Program-made: the position numbers and the translations under genes
Part shown: positions 1 to 7,416 of the stretch, in pieces
Layout of the letters: each line of letters starts with the position of its first letter
Position numbering within the stretch: position 1 is the first letter of the stretch
NCBI RefSeq assembly: GCF_003574465.1
Contig: NZ_QOWC01000085.1
Span: 1-33,520, forward strand
Reading direction: 5' to 3'
DNA: 33,520 nt
Source of the DNA: Methylobacterium crusticola
Lineage (GTDB): Bacteria > Pseudomonadota > Alphaproteobacteria > Rhizobiales > Beijerinckiaceae
Notes under the pieces: generated by a model
Told to the model about the DNA's origin: nothing
Databases searched by the model: none
Seen by the model: only the letters and a program-made list of their open reading frames with translations

Positions 1-271
1 GGAGGCGCAGGCGACCCTGCGCCGGCTCCGCGAGATCCAGGCCGCCGAGGCGGCCTCGTGCGAGGCGCTGGCGGCCCTCGCGGAGGGCGGCCACGACGCG
101 GTGGCCGACCGCCTCGAGGCCGCGGGCTTCGGCCGCCGCACCCGCCCGAGCGCCGGCGCCGTGATGGAGCGCCTGCGGGCCCGGGCGAACCCGCCGCGCG
201 GTCCCGGGCCCGAGACGCCCGCGCCCCGGGATTCCGCGCCCCAGGGTCCCGCGCCGCAGGGCGCCGCCTGA
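1..271 (+). CDS. C-terminal fragment, possible PspA/IM30-family protein
   Basis: The frame is open from base 2 to the TGA at 269-271 and gives 89 residues without a start, so this is the end of a gene that begins outside the window. The first ~60 residues are Ala/Glu/Arg-rich and helical, compatible with a coiled coil; the last ~25 are a Pro/Gly/Ala-rich tail. A stretch ending in AERLEAAGFG-like residues (here ADRLEAAGFG) followed by a VMERLRAR segment resembles the C-terminus of alphaproteobacterial PspA/IM30 proteins, which remodel stressed inner membrane. The next gene encodes a YiaA/YiaB membrane protein, a known neighbour of pspA-like genes, which supports the idea. The identity is an inference from a short tail; the reading frame itself is well supported by its codon-position composition. 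Confidence 0.5.
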   Translation, partial: EAQATLRRLREIQAAEAASCEALAALAEGGHDAVADRLEAAGFGRRTRPSAGAVMERLRARANPPRGPGPETPAPRDSAPQGPAPQGAA

Positions 272-325
272 GCCATGAACGCCCGCACCCCTCACCCCTC
301 ACCCCGCGCACGGACACCCGATCCC

Positions 326-598
326 ATGAACCCGCAGACCCCGCAGCACACCTCCGCCTGGGTGGCCTTCACGTACGCCTCCTTCATCGGCTCCGCCACC
401 ATGGTGGCGGCCGGCATCCTGTTCACGCCCCTCGACTTCTGGATCAAGAGCTACCTCGCCATGGGGGTGGTGATGCTGGTCCAGTCCTGCGTCACGATGG
501 TCAAGACGATGCGGGACGTCCACGAGGGCAAGCGCTTGGTCAACCGCATCGAGGATGCCCGGGCCGAGCGCCTGCTCATGGAGATGGGCAAGGAGTGA
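326..598 (+). CDS. YiaA/YiaB-family inner membrane protein
   Basis: A 90-residue protein with two hydrophobic segments (about residues 13-35 and 41-61) separated by a short loop with PLDFWIKSY, followed by a basic, charged tail (KTMRDVHEGKRLVNRIEDARAERLL). This is the layout of the YiaA/YiaB two-helix domain, whose members are small inner-membrane proteins of unknown biochemical role, often near phage-shock (PspA) genes. The ATG at 326 is preferred; an in-frame ATG at 275 would add 17 Pro/Arg-rich residues that look like untranslated leader. The gene follows the upstream partial frame by 54 bases and probably shares its transcript, which fits an envelope-stress role. Function beyond membrane location is not shown by the sequence. 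Confidence 0.8.
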   Translation: MNPQTPQHTSAWVAFTYASFIGSATMVAAGILFTPLDFWIKSYLAMGVVMLVQSCVTMVKTMRDVHEGKRLVNRIEDARAERLLMEMGKE

Positions 599-740
599 GC
601 CGGCGCGACGCCGGCGGCGGCCGGACATCGGATCGCCGCAGATCATGCCAAAACACGCTAAGACGTCGTGGGCGCCGCCTCGCCCACGGCGCCGGTTCAC
701 GCGCAAGGGCCCCGCCCGTCACCCACGAAGGGTCTCGATC

Positions 741-3700
741 ATGTCCGGATCGCTGATGGCCACCCGGCGCTTCGCGCCGCTGTTCTGGTGCCAGTTCTTC
801 TCCGCCTTCAACGACAATTTCCTCAAGAACGCCCTCGTGTTCCTGATCATGTTCGGGGCCGGCCGCGCCGGCGCCGGGGCGGACGGCGGCTCGGCGGCCC
901 TGGTGACGCTCGCGGGCGCGGCCTTCATCGCGCCGTTCTTCTTCCTCTCCGGCCTTGGGGGCGAACTCGCCGACCGGCACGACAAGGCCTGGCTCGCCCG
1001 GCGCCTGAAGGCGGCCGAGATCCTGGCCGCGGCCGTGGCGGTGCTGGGGTTCTGGCTCGCCTCGGTGGGGATCCTGTTCGCCGCGCTGGTGCTGTTCGGC
1101 ACCATCGCGGCGCTGTTCGGGCCGATCAAGTACGGCATCCTGCCCGACCACCTCGCCCGGGCGGAGCTGCCGGCCGGCAACGCGCTCATCGAGGCGGCGA
1201 CCTTCCTCGCCATCCTCGTCGGCACCATCGCGGGGGGGCTCGCCGTCACCCACGGCGGCAGCAGCGCCTTCGGGGTCCTCGTCATGGGCTTCGCGGTCCT
1301 GTGCTGGCTCGCGAGCCTCCTGATCCCCCGCACCGGCGAGGCCGATCCGACGCTGCGGGTCGACCCCAACGTGCTGCGCTCCACCGGCGCCCTGATGCGC
1401 GACCTCTACGCCGACACCCGGCTGTGGCGCACCGGGCTGATCACGAGCTGGTTCTGGCTCGTCGGCGCGGTGGTGCTGGCGCTGCTGCCGGCTCTGGTGA
1501 AGGGCACCTTCGGGGGCGACGAGACCGTCGTGACCGTGCTCCTCGCCATGTTCTCGGTCGGCGTGGCGCTGGGCTCCGGCCTCGCCTCCTGGCTCTGCGC
1601 CGGGCGCATCGTGCTGCTGCCGACGCCGTTCGCCGCGCTGGCGATGGGCGTGATCTCCCTCGACCTCGCCCGCGTGGCGGCCGCGACGACGCTGCCGGCC
1701 GCCCCCGTCGGGGCCCTCGACTTCCTCTCCAGCCTCCGGGGCCTGCACGTCGCCCTCGACTTCGTGCTCCTGGCCGCCAGCGCCGGCCTGTTCATCGTGC
1801 CCTCCTTCGCGGCCCTCCAGGCCTGGACGCCCAAGGAGCGCCGGGCCCGGGTGATCGCGGCCTCGAACGTGCTCTCGGCCGGCCTGATCGTGCTCGGCGC
1901 GGCCGGCCTCGCGGCGCTCCAGAGCGCGGGCCTCTCCGCGGCCGGCCAGTTCCTGATCGTGGCGCTCGCGAACCTCGCGGCCGGCGCGGCGATCCTGGCG
2001 GTGCTGCCGACCAACGCCTTCCGGGACTTCCTGTCGATCCTGTTCCGGGCCTTCTACCGGCTCGAGGTGCGGGGCCTCGAGAACATCGAGAAGGCCGGCC
2101 CCAACGCGATCCTGGCCCTCAACCACGTCAGCTTCCTGGACGGGGGGCTGGCGCTCTCGCTCACGGAATCCGAGCCGACCTTCGCGATCGACCACGGCAT
2201 CGCGCAGCGCTGGTGGGTGAAGCCCTTCCTGTGGCTGACGAAGGCCCTGCCGCTCGATCCCACGAAGCCCATGGCGACGCGCCGCCTGATCAACGCCGTC
2301 AAGGCCGGCGAGACGCTGATCATCTTCCCCGAGGGCCGGCTCACCGTGACCGGCAGCCTGATGAAGGTCTACGACGGGGCCGGGCTCATCGCCGACAAGT
2401 CCGGCGCCCTCGTGGTGCCGGTCAAGATCGACGGCCCGGAGCAGACGCTGTTCTCGCGCCTGTCGCGGGCCCAGGTGCGCCGGCGCTGGTGGCCGAAGAT
2501 CACCGTGACGGTGCTGGAGCCCGTGCGGCTCGCGGTCGATCCCGCCCTCAAGGGCAAGGCGCGCCGGCAGGCCGCCGGGGCGGCGCTCTACGGCATCATG
2601 TCGGACCTCGTCTTCCGCACCGCCCCGATCGACCGGACCGTCTTCCGCGCCGTCGTCGAGGCGGCCGAGCGCGAGGGCGCCCGCCGGGTCGCGGTCGAGG
2701 ACCCGGTGGCGGGCCGGCTCACCTACCACCGCCTCCTCGTCGGCGCGCGGGTGCTCGGGGGCAAGCTGCGCCCCCTCGCGCCCCAGGGCCGGGCCCTCGG
2801 CGTGATGCTGCCGAACGCCAACGGCGCCGCCGTGACGGTGCTCGGCCTCATGTCCGCCGGGCGGGTGCCGGCGATGATCAACTTCACGGCCGGCGCCGCC
2901 AACATCCTCAACGCCTGCCGGGCCGCCGAGATCGACACGATCGTCACGGCGCGCTCATTCGTGGAGAAGGGCCGGCTCGACGCGCTGGTGGCGGCCCTCG
3001 GCGGGAGCCTGCGGATCGTCTACCTGGAGGACGTGCGCGCGACGGTCGGCCTCGCCGACAAGCTCGGCGGCCTGCTCAACTGGCGCCGGCCGCTCGCGGC
3101 GCGGCGCCCCGACGACCCGGCCGCGCTCCTGTTCACCTCGGGCAGCGAGGGCACGCCCAAGGGCGTGGTGCTGTCGAACCGCAACATGCTGGCCAACGCC
3201 GCCCAGGCCCAGGCGCGGATCGATTTCGGCCGCACCGACAAGGTGTTCAACGTCCTGCCGGTGTTCCACTCCTTCGGGCTCACCGTCGGGCTGGTGCTGC
3301 CCCTCGTCTCCGGCGTGCCGGTCTACCTCTACCCCTCGCCGCTGCACTACCGGATCGTGCCCGAGCTGGTCTACGGCTCGAACGCCACCATCCTGTTCGG
3401 CACCGACACCTTCCTGACGGGCTACGCCCGCGCCGCCCACCCCTACGACTTCCGCTCCCTGCGCTACATCCTGGCCGGAGCCGAGCCGGTGAAGCCCCAG
3501 ACCCGCAAGACCTACGCGGAGAAGTTCGGCCTGCGCATCCTGGAGGGCTACGGCGTCACCGAGACGGCGCCGGTGCTGGCGCTCAACACGCCGATGTTCA
3601 ACCGCTTCGGCACCGTCGGGCGGATCATGCCCGGCATGGAGGCGCGCCTCGAGCCGGTGCCGGGCGTGGAGGAGGGCGGGCGGCTGTTCGTGCGCGGCCC

Positions 3701-4160
3701 CAACGTGATGCTGGGCTACCTGCGGGCCGAGGCGCCCGGCGTGCTGGAGGCGCCCGCGGGCGGCTGGCACGACACCGGCGACATCGTGACGATCGACGAG
3801 GCCGGCTTCGTCACCATCCGGGGCCGGGCCAAGCGCTTCGCCAAGGTCGGGGGCGAGATGATCTCGCTCGCGGCCGTCGAGGCGATGGCGGCCGAGCTCT
3901 GGCCCGAGGCGGCCTCGGCGGTGGCGGCCGTGCCGGACCCGCGCAAGGGCGAGCGGCTGGTGCTGGTGACCGAGGGCCGCGGCGCGACCCGCGCCGCCTT
4001 CCAGGCCCACGCGCGCTCCCGGGGCGCCAGCGAGCTCACCGTGCCGGCCGAGATCCTGGAGGTCGAGCGGCTGCCGCAGCTCGGCTCCGGCAAGGTCGAC
4101 TTCGCCGAGGTGACCCGGCTGGCGCGCGAGCGCGCCAGCGTGCCGGCCGCCGCCGAGTAA
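741..4160 (+). CDS. aas: LplT-PlsC-AAS fusion: lysophospholipid transport, acyltransferase and acyl-ACP synthetase
   Basis: This 1139-residue protein joins three modules. Residues ~1-430 are an MFS permease of the LplT type (opening FWCQFFSAFNDNFLKNALV, many hydrophobic helices). Residues ~440-620 are a PlsC-type acyltransferase with the HX4D motif in NHVSFLDG (from residue 461) and FPEGR (529). Residues ~650-1139 are an AMP-forming acyl-ACP synthetase with the phosphate loop FTSGSEGTPKG (798), the EGYGVTETAP motif and a C-terminal GKVDF segment. In the family, LplT flips lysophosphatidylethanolamine inward and Aas re-acylates it using acyl-ACP. E. coli has separate lplT and aas genes; the three-part fusion is common in alphaproteobacteria. 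ATG 741 is chosen because GAAGGG lies 8 bases upstream and the MFS domain begins directly; earlier in-frame ATGs only add Arg/Pro-rich residues. Confidence 0.92.
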   Translation: MSGSLMATRRFAPLFWCQFFSAFNDNFLKNALVFLIMFGAGRAGAGADGGSAALVTLAGAAFIAPFFFLSGLGGELADRHDKAWLARRLKAAEILAAAVAVLGFWLASVGILFAALVLFGTIAALFGPIKYGILPDHLARAELPAGNALIEAATFLAILVGTIAGGLAVTHGGSSAFGVLVMGFAVLCWLASLLIPRTGEADPTLRVDPNVLRSTGALMRDLYADTRLWRTGLITSWFWLVGAVVLALLPALVKGTFGGDETVVTVLLAMFSVGVALGSGLASWLCAGRIVLLPTPFAALAMGVISLDLARVAAATTLPAAPVGALDFLSSLRGLHVALDFVLLAASAGLFIVPSFAALQAWTPKERRARVIAASNVLSAGLIVLGAAGLAALQSAGLSAAGQFLIVALANLAAGAAILAVLPTNAFRDFLSILFRAFYRLEVRGLENIEKAGPNAILALNHVSFLDGGLALSLTESEPTFAIDHGIAQRWWVKPFLWLTKALPLDPTKPMATRRLINAVKAGETLIIFPEGRLTVTGSLMKVYDGAGLIADKSGALVVPVKIDGPEQTLFSRLSRAQVRRRWWPKITVTVLEPVRLAVDPALKGKARRQAAGAALYGIMSDLVFRTAPIDRTVFRAVVEAAEREGARRVAVEDPVAGRLTYHRLLVGARVLGGKLRPLAPQGRALGVMLPNANGAAVTVLGLMSAGRVPAMINFTAGAANILNACRAAEIDTIVTARSFVEKGRLDALVAALGGSLRIVYLEDVRATVGLADKLGGLLNWRRPLAARRPDDPAALLFTSGSEGTPKGVVLSNRNMLANAAQAQARIDFGRTDKVFNVLPVFHSFGLTVGLVLPLVSGVPVYLYPSPLHYRIVPELVYGSNATILFGTDTFLTGYARAAHPYDFRSLRYILAGAEPVKPQTRKTYAEKFGLRILEGYGVTETAPVLALNTPMFNRFGTVGRIMPGMEARLEPVPGVEEGGRLFVRGPNVMLGYLRAEAPGVLEAPAGGWHDTGDIVTIDEAGFVTIRGRAKRFAKVGGEMISLAAVEAMAAELWPEAASAVAAVPDPRKGERLVLVTEGRGATRAAFQAHARSRGASELTVPAEILEVERLPQLGSGKVDFAEVTRLARERASVPAAAE

Positions 4161-4280
4161 TGGGTCTGTCAGGCGGCGCGAGGGAACCGGGCGAGGCGGC
4201 AGGGCGGGCGGCCCGGGGCTGATGCCGCGGGCCGGCGGCCCTATCTCCGGCGGGGCCCGCTCCCCGGAGACCCCAAGGCC

Positions 4281-4814
4281 ATGCCGACCCTCGCGCGCGA
4301 CGATTCCAGCCTCCTCGTCATCGACCTCCAGGGCCGGCTGGTGCCGGCCCTCGACGGCGGGCCCGCCCTGGTGGAGCGGACCGCCAAGCTGATGCGGGCC
4401 GCGGGGCTCCTCGCCGTGCCGGTGCTCCTCACCGAGCAGAACCCGAAGGGCCTCGGGCCCACCGTGCCGGACCTCGACCGCAGCGGCCACGCCGTGCTGG
4501 CGAAGACCCACTTCGACGCCTCCCGGGCCGAGGGCTTCTTCGCGCACCTGCCCGAGCGCCCGGAGGTGGTGGTGACGGGCGCCGAGGCGCATGTCTGCGT
4601 GCTCCAGACCGTGCTCGGCCTGATCGGGGCCGGCCGCCGGGCCTACGTGGTCGAGGACGCGGTCGGCTCCCGCGCACCGGCGAGCAAGGCCGCGGCTCTG
4701 CGCCGGATGGCGCGGGCCGGGGCCGAGATCGTCACCACCGAGATGGTGCTGTTCGAGTGGCTCGAGGATGCGGGGCATCCCCGGTTCAGGGAGATCATGG
4801 GGCTGGTGAAGTAG
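4281..4814 (+). CDS. isochorismatase-family cysteine hydrolase
   Basis: A 177-residue cytosolic protein of the isochorismatase-like (cysteine hydrolase) fold, normal length for the short YcaC-like branch. The expected catalytic triad is visible: Asp15 in LLVIDLQ, Lys75 in LAKTHFDA and Cys106 in EAHVCVLQTV. Family members hydrolyse amides, isochorismate, nicotinamide or small imides; the substrate cannot be read from the sequence. The end (TTEMVLFEWLEDAGHPRFREIMGLVK) is typical of the YcaC-like subgroup. The gene begins 120 bases after the aas fusion, so it may be co-transcribed, but no functional link is evident. AAGG stands 2-5 bases ahead of the ATG and GGAG lies further upstream. Confidence 0.9.
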   Translation: MPTLARDDSSLLVIDLQGRLVPALDGGPALVERTAKLMRAAGLLAVPVLLTEQNPKGLGPTVPDLDRSGHAVLAKTHFDASRAEGFFAHLPERPEVVVTGAEAHVCVLQTVLGLIGAGRRAYVVEDAVGSRAPASKAAALRRMARAGAEIVTTEMVLFEWLEDAGHPRFREIMGLVK

Positions 4815-5166
4815 CCCCGGAGCGGGCCCCTCCGCCGCCGGCGTTCCCCCCGCCGCCGGCGCTCCCCCCGCCGCAGGCGGGCACGAGGGGCGTCACGCCG
4901 GCCGAAAGGTCTGCGCCACCATGCCCCCCCGAAAAAGCCCTCGCGCTCACCAGCCTGAGGCGCGTCGGCGCGGCGAGTTCGCAGAACAGCGGCCGGCCCC
5001 TGCCCGGCGCCGCGGGGCGCACCGCCAGGATGGACGCGTCGACCCGTCCCCGGGCGACGAGGCTGCGGGCGAAGCCGACGCCGCGATGGGCGACGAGGTC
5101 CGGCAGCGCGCCCTCGCTGCCCCGGCCACGGACGGTCCCGGCATCCCCGGGGAGCCCGCCCCGGCC
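4795..5166 (-). pseudogene. coding-like remnant continuing in phase after the LysR stop codon
   Basis: Directly after the TAG stop of the LysR gene (5167-5169), the same reading frame stays open for 123 codons. From about 5100 to 4930 it looks like real protein: PDLVAHRGVGFARSLVARG, then RVDASILAVRPAAPGRGRP and LFCELAAPTRLRLVS. By hand count its third codon positions are about nine-tenths G/C while second positions are clearly lower, the pattern of coding sequence in this genome. No start codon with a ribosome site is evident. The text vaguely resembles a LysR-type effector domain, but I do not recognise the family. It could be the tail of a decayed gene or a lost extension. The last ~35 codons are Gly/Ala-rich and coincide with a tandem repeat. 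Confidence 0.35.
4832..4884. repeat. 18-bp GC-rich tandem repeat, about 2.5-3 copies
   Basis: Just after the hydrolase stop, the unit CCGCCGCCGGCGTTCCCC (4832-4849) is repeated with one change (4850-4867) and followed by a decayed third copy from 4868. Each unit carries the self-complementary core GCCGCCGGC. It may act as a weak terminator for the upstream gene or be simple slippage sequence; no U-tract is present. Confidence 0.6.
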
Positions 5167-6018
5167 CTAATCCCAGATGTCGGCGTGCAGGATCTCCTGC
5201 GCCAGCGCCCGGCTCGGCTCGCGGTGCAGCCCCGGCCCCGCCAGGATGAACTCCACGTCGGCGAGGCGCGGCAGGTCGGCGCCCGGGAGCTCCTGGAGAC
5301 CGTCAGGGATCAGGCTGCGGGGCTGCACCATCAGGCCGACGCCTGCGAGGGCCGCCGCCCGCAGCCCGCTCAGGCTGGCGCAGGTGCACGTGATCCGGAA
5401 GGCGCGGCTCTCCTGCGTCAGGGCCGCGAGGGCGATCGCCCGGGTGATGCTCGGGGCCGGGAAGCTCGCGAGGGCGACGGGCTCGCCCCGCTCCGGCAGG
5501 GCCGTCGGCAGGCCGACCCAGACGAGGCGGTCGCGCCGCACCAGCGTGCCCTGCGTCTCGCCGACGTGGCGCTTGCCGAGCACGAGGTCGAGCTCGCCCC
5601 GCCCGAGCGCGTCCGTGAGCAGGCCGGTGAGCGCGACGCTGAGCTCGAGGTCGACGGACGGGTAGGCCTCGCGGAAGTCGCGCAGCACGTCCGAGAGCCG
5701 GCTCTGCACGAAATCCTCCGAGGCGCCGAAGCGCACCTTGCCGCGCAGCGCCCCGCCCGCGAGCGTGCGCTCCAGGCGCTCGTGGGCGTCGAGCACCGTG
5801 CGGGCGAAGCCGAGGACCGCCTCGCCCTCCGGGGTGAGGGCCACCGAGTGGGTGTCGCGGGCGACCAGGCGTCGGCCGAGCTGCGCCTCCAGGCGCTGGA
5901 CGTGCTGGCTCACGGTGGACTGGCCGAGCCCGAGCTGCTCGGCCGCCCGGCTGAAGCTGCGGCTGCGCACCACCGCCGTCAGGGTGCGCAGGAGGACCGG
6001 GTCGATCAGGCGGGTCAT
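5167..6018 (-). CDS. LysR-family transcriptional regulator
   Basis: A 283-residue LTTR of ordinary length. The N-terminal winged helix-turn-helix spans about residues 5-64 (LLRTLTAVVRSRSFSRAAEQ, then LGLGQSTVSQHVQRLE) and is followed by a linker helix and a periplasmic-binding-like effector domain (~85-283). ATG 6018 is chosen because the family begins within a few residues of the HTH; in-frame starts further upstream would run through the operator-like palindrome at 6059-6077. The gene is divergent from the SBF-type transporter at 6163, the usual arrangement for an LTTR and its target, so it probably controls that transporter in response to the transported solute or a product of it. The effector is unknown. 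Confidence 0.93.
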   Translation of the reverse strand: MTRLIDPVLLRTLTAVVRSRSFSRAAEQLGLGQSTVSQHVQRLEAQLGRRLVARDTHSVALTPEGEAVLGFARTVLDAHERLERTLAGGALRGKVRFGASEDFVQSRLSDVLRDFREAYPSVDLELSVALTGLLTDALGRGELDLVLGKRHVGETQGTLVRRDRLVWVGLPTALPERGEPVALASFPAPSITRAIALAALTQESRAFRITCTCASLSGLRAAALAGVGLMVQPRSLIPDGLQELPGADLPRLADVEFILAGPGLHREPSRALAQEILHADIWD

Positions 6019-6058
6019 CCGGGCCGTGCTCCCGTATCCTGCATGAGCGGGCGGCAGC

Positions 6059-6077
6059 TTATCGCGTTTCGCGATAA
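6059..6077. promoter_or_regulatory. perfect palindrome with LTTR T-N11-A motif, operator candidate
   Basis: TTATCGCGTTTCGCGATAA is a perfect inverted repeat with 8-base arms and a TTT spacer, in the 144-bp gap between the divergent LysR and transporter genes. It contains T-N11-A (T6062, A6074) with dyad symmetry, the consensus form of LysR recognition sites. It lies about 40 bp from the regulator start and 86 bp from the transporter start. Binding is inferred from pattern and position. Confidence 0.7.
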
Positions 6078-6162
6078 CTGTAATCCCGCGCCGCACCGTA
6101 CCCTTCGCTGCGCTGCGGGATTAGGTGGGAGCCACGCCCCCTTGCCCCCCGCCAGGTTCCCC

Positions 6163-7176
6163 ATGCTCGCGCGCCTCCGCCCCGACACCTTCACCCTGAT
6201 GCTCGTCGCGACCCTCGCGCTCGGCACCCTCGTGCCGGTCGACGGCCGGGCGGCCGAGTGGCTCGGCACCGTCGCCAACGCGGCGATCGCGCTCCTGTTC
6301 TTCCTGCACGGCGCCCGCATCGACCGGCGCACCGCGCTCGCGGGCCTCGTGCACTGGCGCCTGCACCTCGTGGTCTTCGCCTCGACCTTCGTGCTGTTCC
6401 CGCTGCTCGGCCTCGCGGCCGGCCTGCTCAGCCCGACGCTGCTCACGCCCGCCCTCGCCGCCGGGGTGCTGTTCCTGTGCGTGCTGCCCTCGACGGTGCA
6501 GTCCTCCATCGCCTTCACGGCGGTGGCGGGCGGCAACGTGCCGGCGGCGATCTGCTCGGCCTCGGCCTCGAACATCCTCGGCATGGTGATCACCCCGGTC
6601 CTCGTCGCGCTCCTGCTCAACGCGCAGGGCGCAGGCTTCGACTGGGAGGCGGTGGGCAAGATCATGCTCCAGCTCCTCGTGCCCTTCGCGCTGGGCCAGG
6701 CGCTCCAGCCCCGCCTCGGCGCCTGGCTTGGCCGCCGCAAGGGCCTGACCACCGCGGTCGACCGCGGCTCGATCCTGCTGGTGGTCTACCTCGCCTTCAG
6801 CCACGCGGTCGTCACCGGCCTGTGGTCGCGCACGCCGCTCCCGGCGCTCGCCACCATGCTGGCCGTCGACGTGGTGCTGCTCGCCGCCGTGCTCGGCATC
6901 ACCACCGCCGCGAGCCGCATCCTCGGCTTCTCGCGGGAGGACGAGATCACCATCGTGTTCTGCGGCTCGAAGAAGAGCCTGGCCTCCGGCGTGCCGATGG
7001 CCAACGTGATCTTCGCCGGCCAGGACGTCGGCGGCATCGTCCTGCCCCTGATGCTCTTCCACCAGGTGCAGATCCTGGCCTGCGCGGCCCTCGCGCGCCG
7101 CTACGCCGCCCGGCCCGGCCCGGCCGCCGAGGCGCGGGCGGCCCGGCCGGCGGCGCTGAATCTCGCGTCCCGTTGA
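6163..7176 (+). CDS. bile acid:sodium symporter-family (SBF-like, YfeH/SLC10A7-type) transporter
   Basis: A 337-residue integral membrane protein with about nine to ten hydrophobic segments. It has the hallmarks of the SBF-like branch: an early ALLFFLHGARI helix, the crossover segment CVLPSTVQSSIAFTAVAGGN, a second crossover with FCGSKKSLASGVPMANVIF, and the family ending LPLMLFHQVQI. These proteins are secondary transporters in the inner membrane, usually Na+-coupled for organic anions, though bacterial substrates are mostly unknown. The ATG at 6163 opens directly into the family sequence. It is divergent from the LysR regulator, with a likely operator between, so regulated uptake or efflux of an organic acid is the best guess. 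Its stop lies inside one copy of the CCGTTGA-N7-TTCACCG element (7170-7190). Confidence 0.92.
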   Translation: MLARLRPDTFTLMLVATLALGTLVPVDGRAAEWLGTVANAAIALLFFLHGARIDRRTALAGLVHWRLHLVVFASTFVLFPLLGLAAGLLSPTLLTPALAAGVLFLCVLPSTVQSSIAFTAVAGGNVPAAICSASASNILGMVITPVLVALLLNAQGAGFDWEAVGKIMLQLLVPFALGQALQPRLGAWLGRRKGLTTAVDRGSILLVVYLAFSHAVVTGLWSRTPLPALATMLAVDVVLLAAVLGITTAASRILGFSREDEITIVFCGSKKSLASGVPMANVIFAGQDVGGIVLPLMLFHQVQILACAALARRYAARPGPAAEARAARPAALNLASR

Positions 7177-7190
7177 CGAAGGATTCACCG
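7170..7190 (+). promoter_or_regulatory. CCGTTGA-N7-TTCACCG element, copy 1 (possible CtrA-like box)
   Basis: CCGTTGA at 7170-7176 and TTCACCG at 7184-7190 are separated by 7 bases. An identical pair with the same spacing occurs at 7306-7326. The inner bases TTGA-N7-TTCAC differ from the alphaproteobacterial CtrA consensus TTAA-N7-TTAAC at two positions. This copy overlaps the transporter stop codon. Function is inferred. Confidence 0.35.
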
Positions 7191-7305
7191 CCCGGGGGCA
7201 TTCTCCCCTGGAGCCAAGTTGCGTACCGGCTCGGTCCAGCGAGCGGCCCCGTCGCGCAAGTCCAGCGCGGCGGGGCCGCGTGGTTTCGGGCAACCCCGCG
7301 CGGTC

Positions 7306-7326
7306 CCGTTGAGGGATCGTTCACCG
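7306..7326 (+). promoter_or_regulatory. CCGTTGA-N7-TTCACCG element, copy 2 (possible CtrA-like box)
   Basis: Second copy of the 7-N7-7 pair, 136 bp downstream of the first and about 90 bp before the start of the O-antigen ligase gene, a normal place for an activator or repressor site. The seven spacer bases differ between copies (cgaagga versus gggatcg), so only the half-sites are kept, which argues for a protein-binding function rather than a recent duplication. Confidence 0.4.
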
Positions 7327-7416
7327 TATCGCTTCAGCCGCCGGACACCGGTCCGCGCCTAGGCTCCCGGCCTCGCCGGGCCGTCGAAGGGCCCGGCGCC
7401 GCCCGGAGGCTGCCCG

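Noticed and set aside
576..2729. Long minus-strand frame (717 codons) opposite the aas fusion
   Set aside because: It is the antisense shadow of a gene with clear motifs; the translation is His/Glu/Arg/Gly-rich without any domain pattern, as usual in GC-rich DNA.
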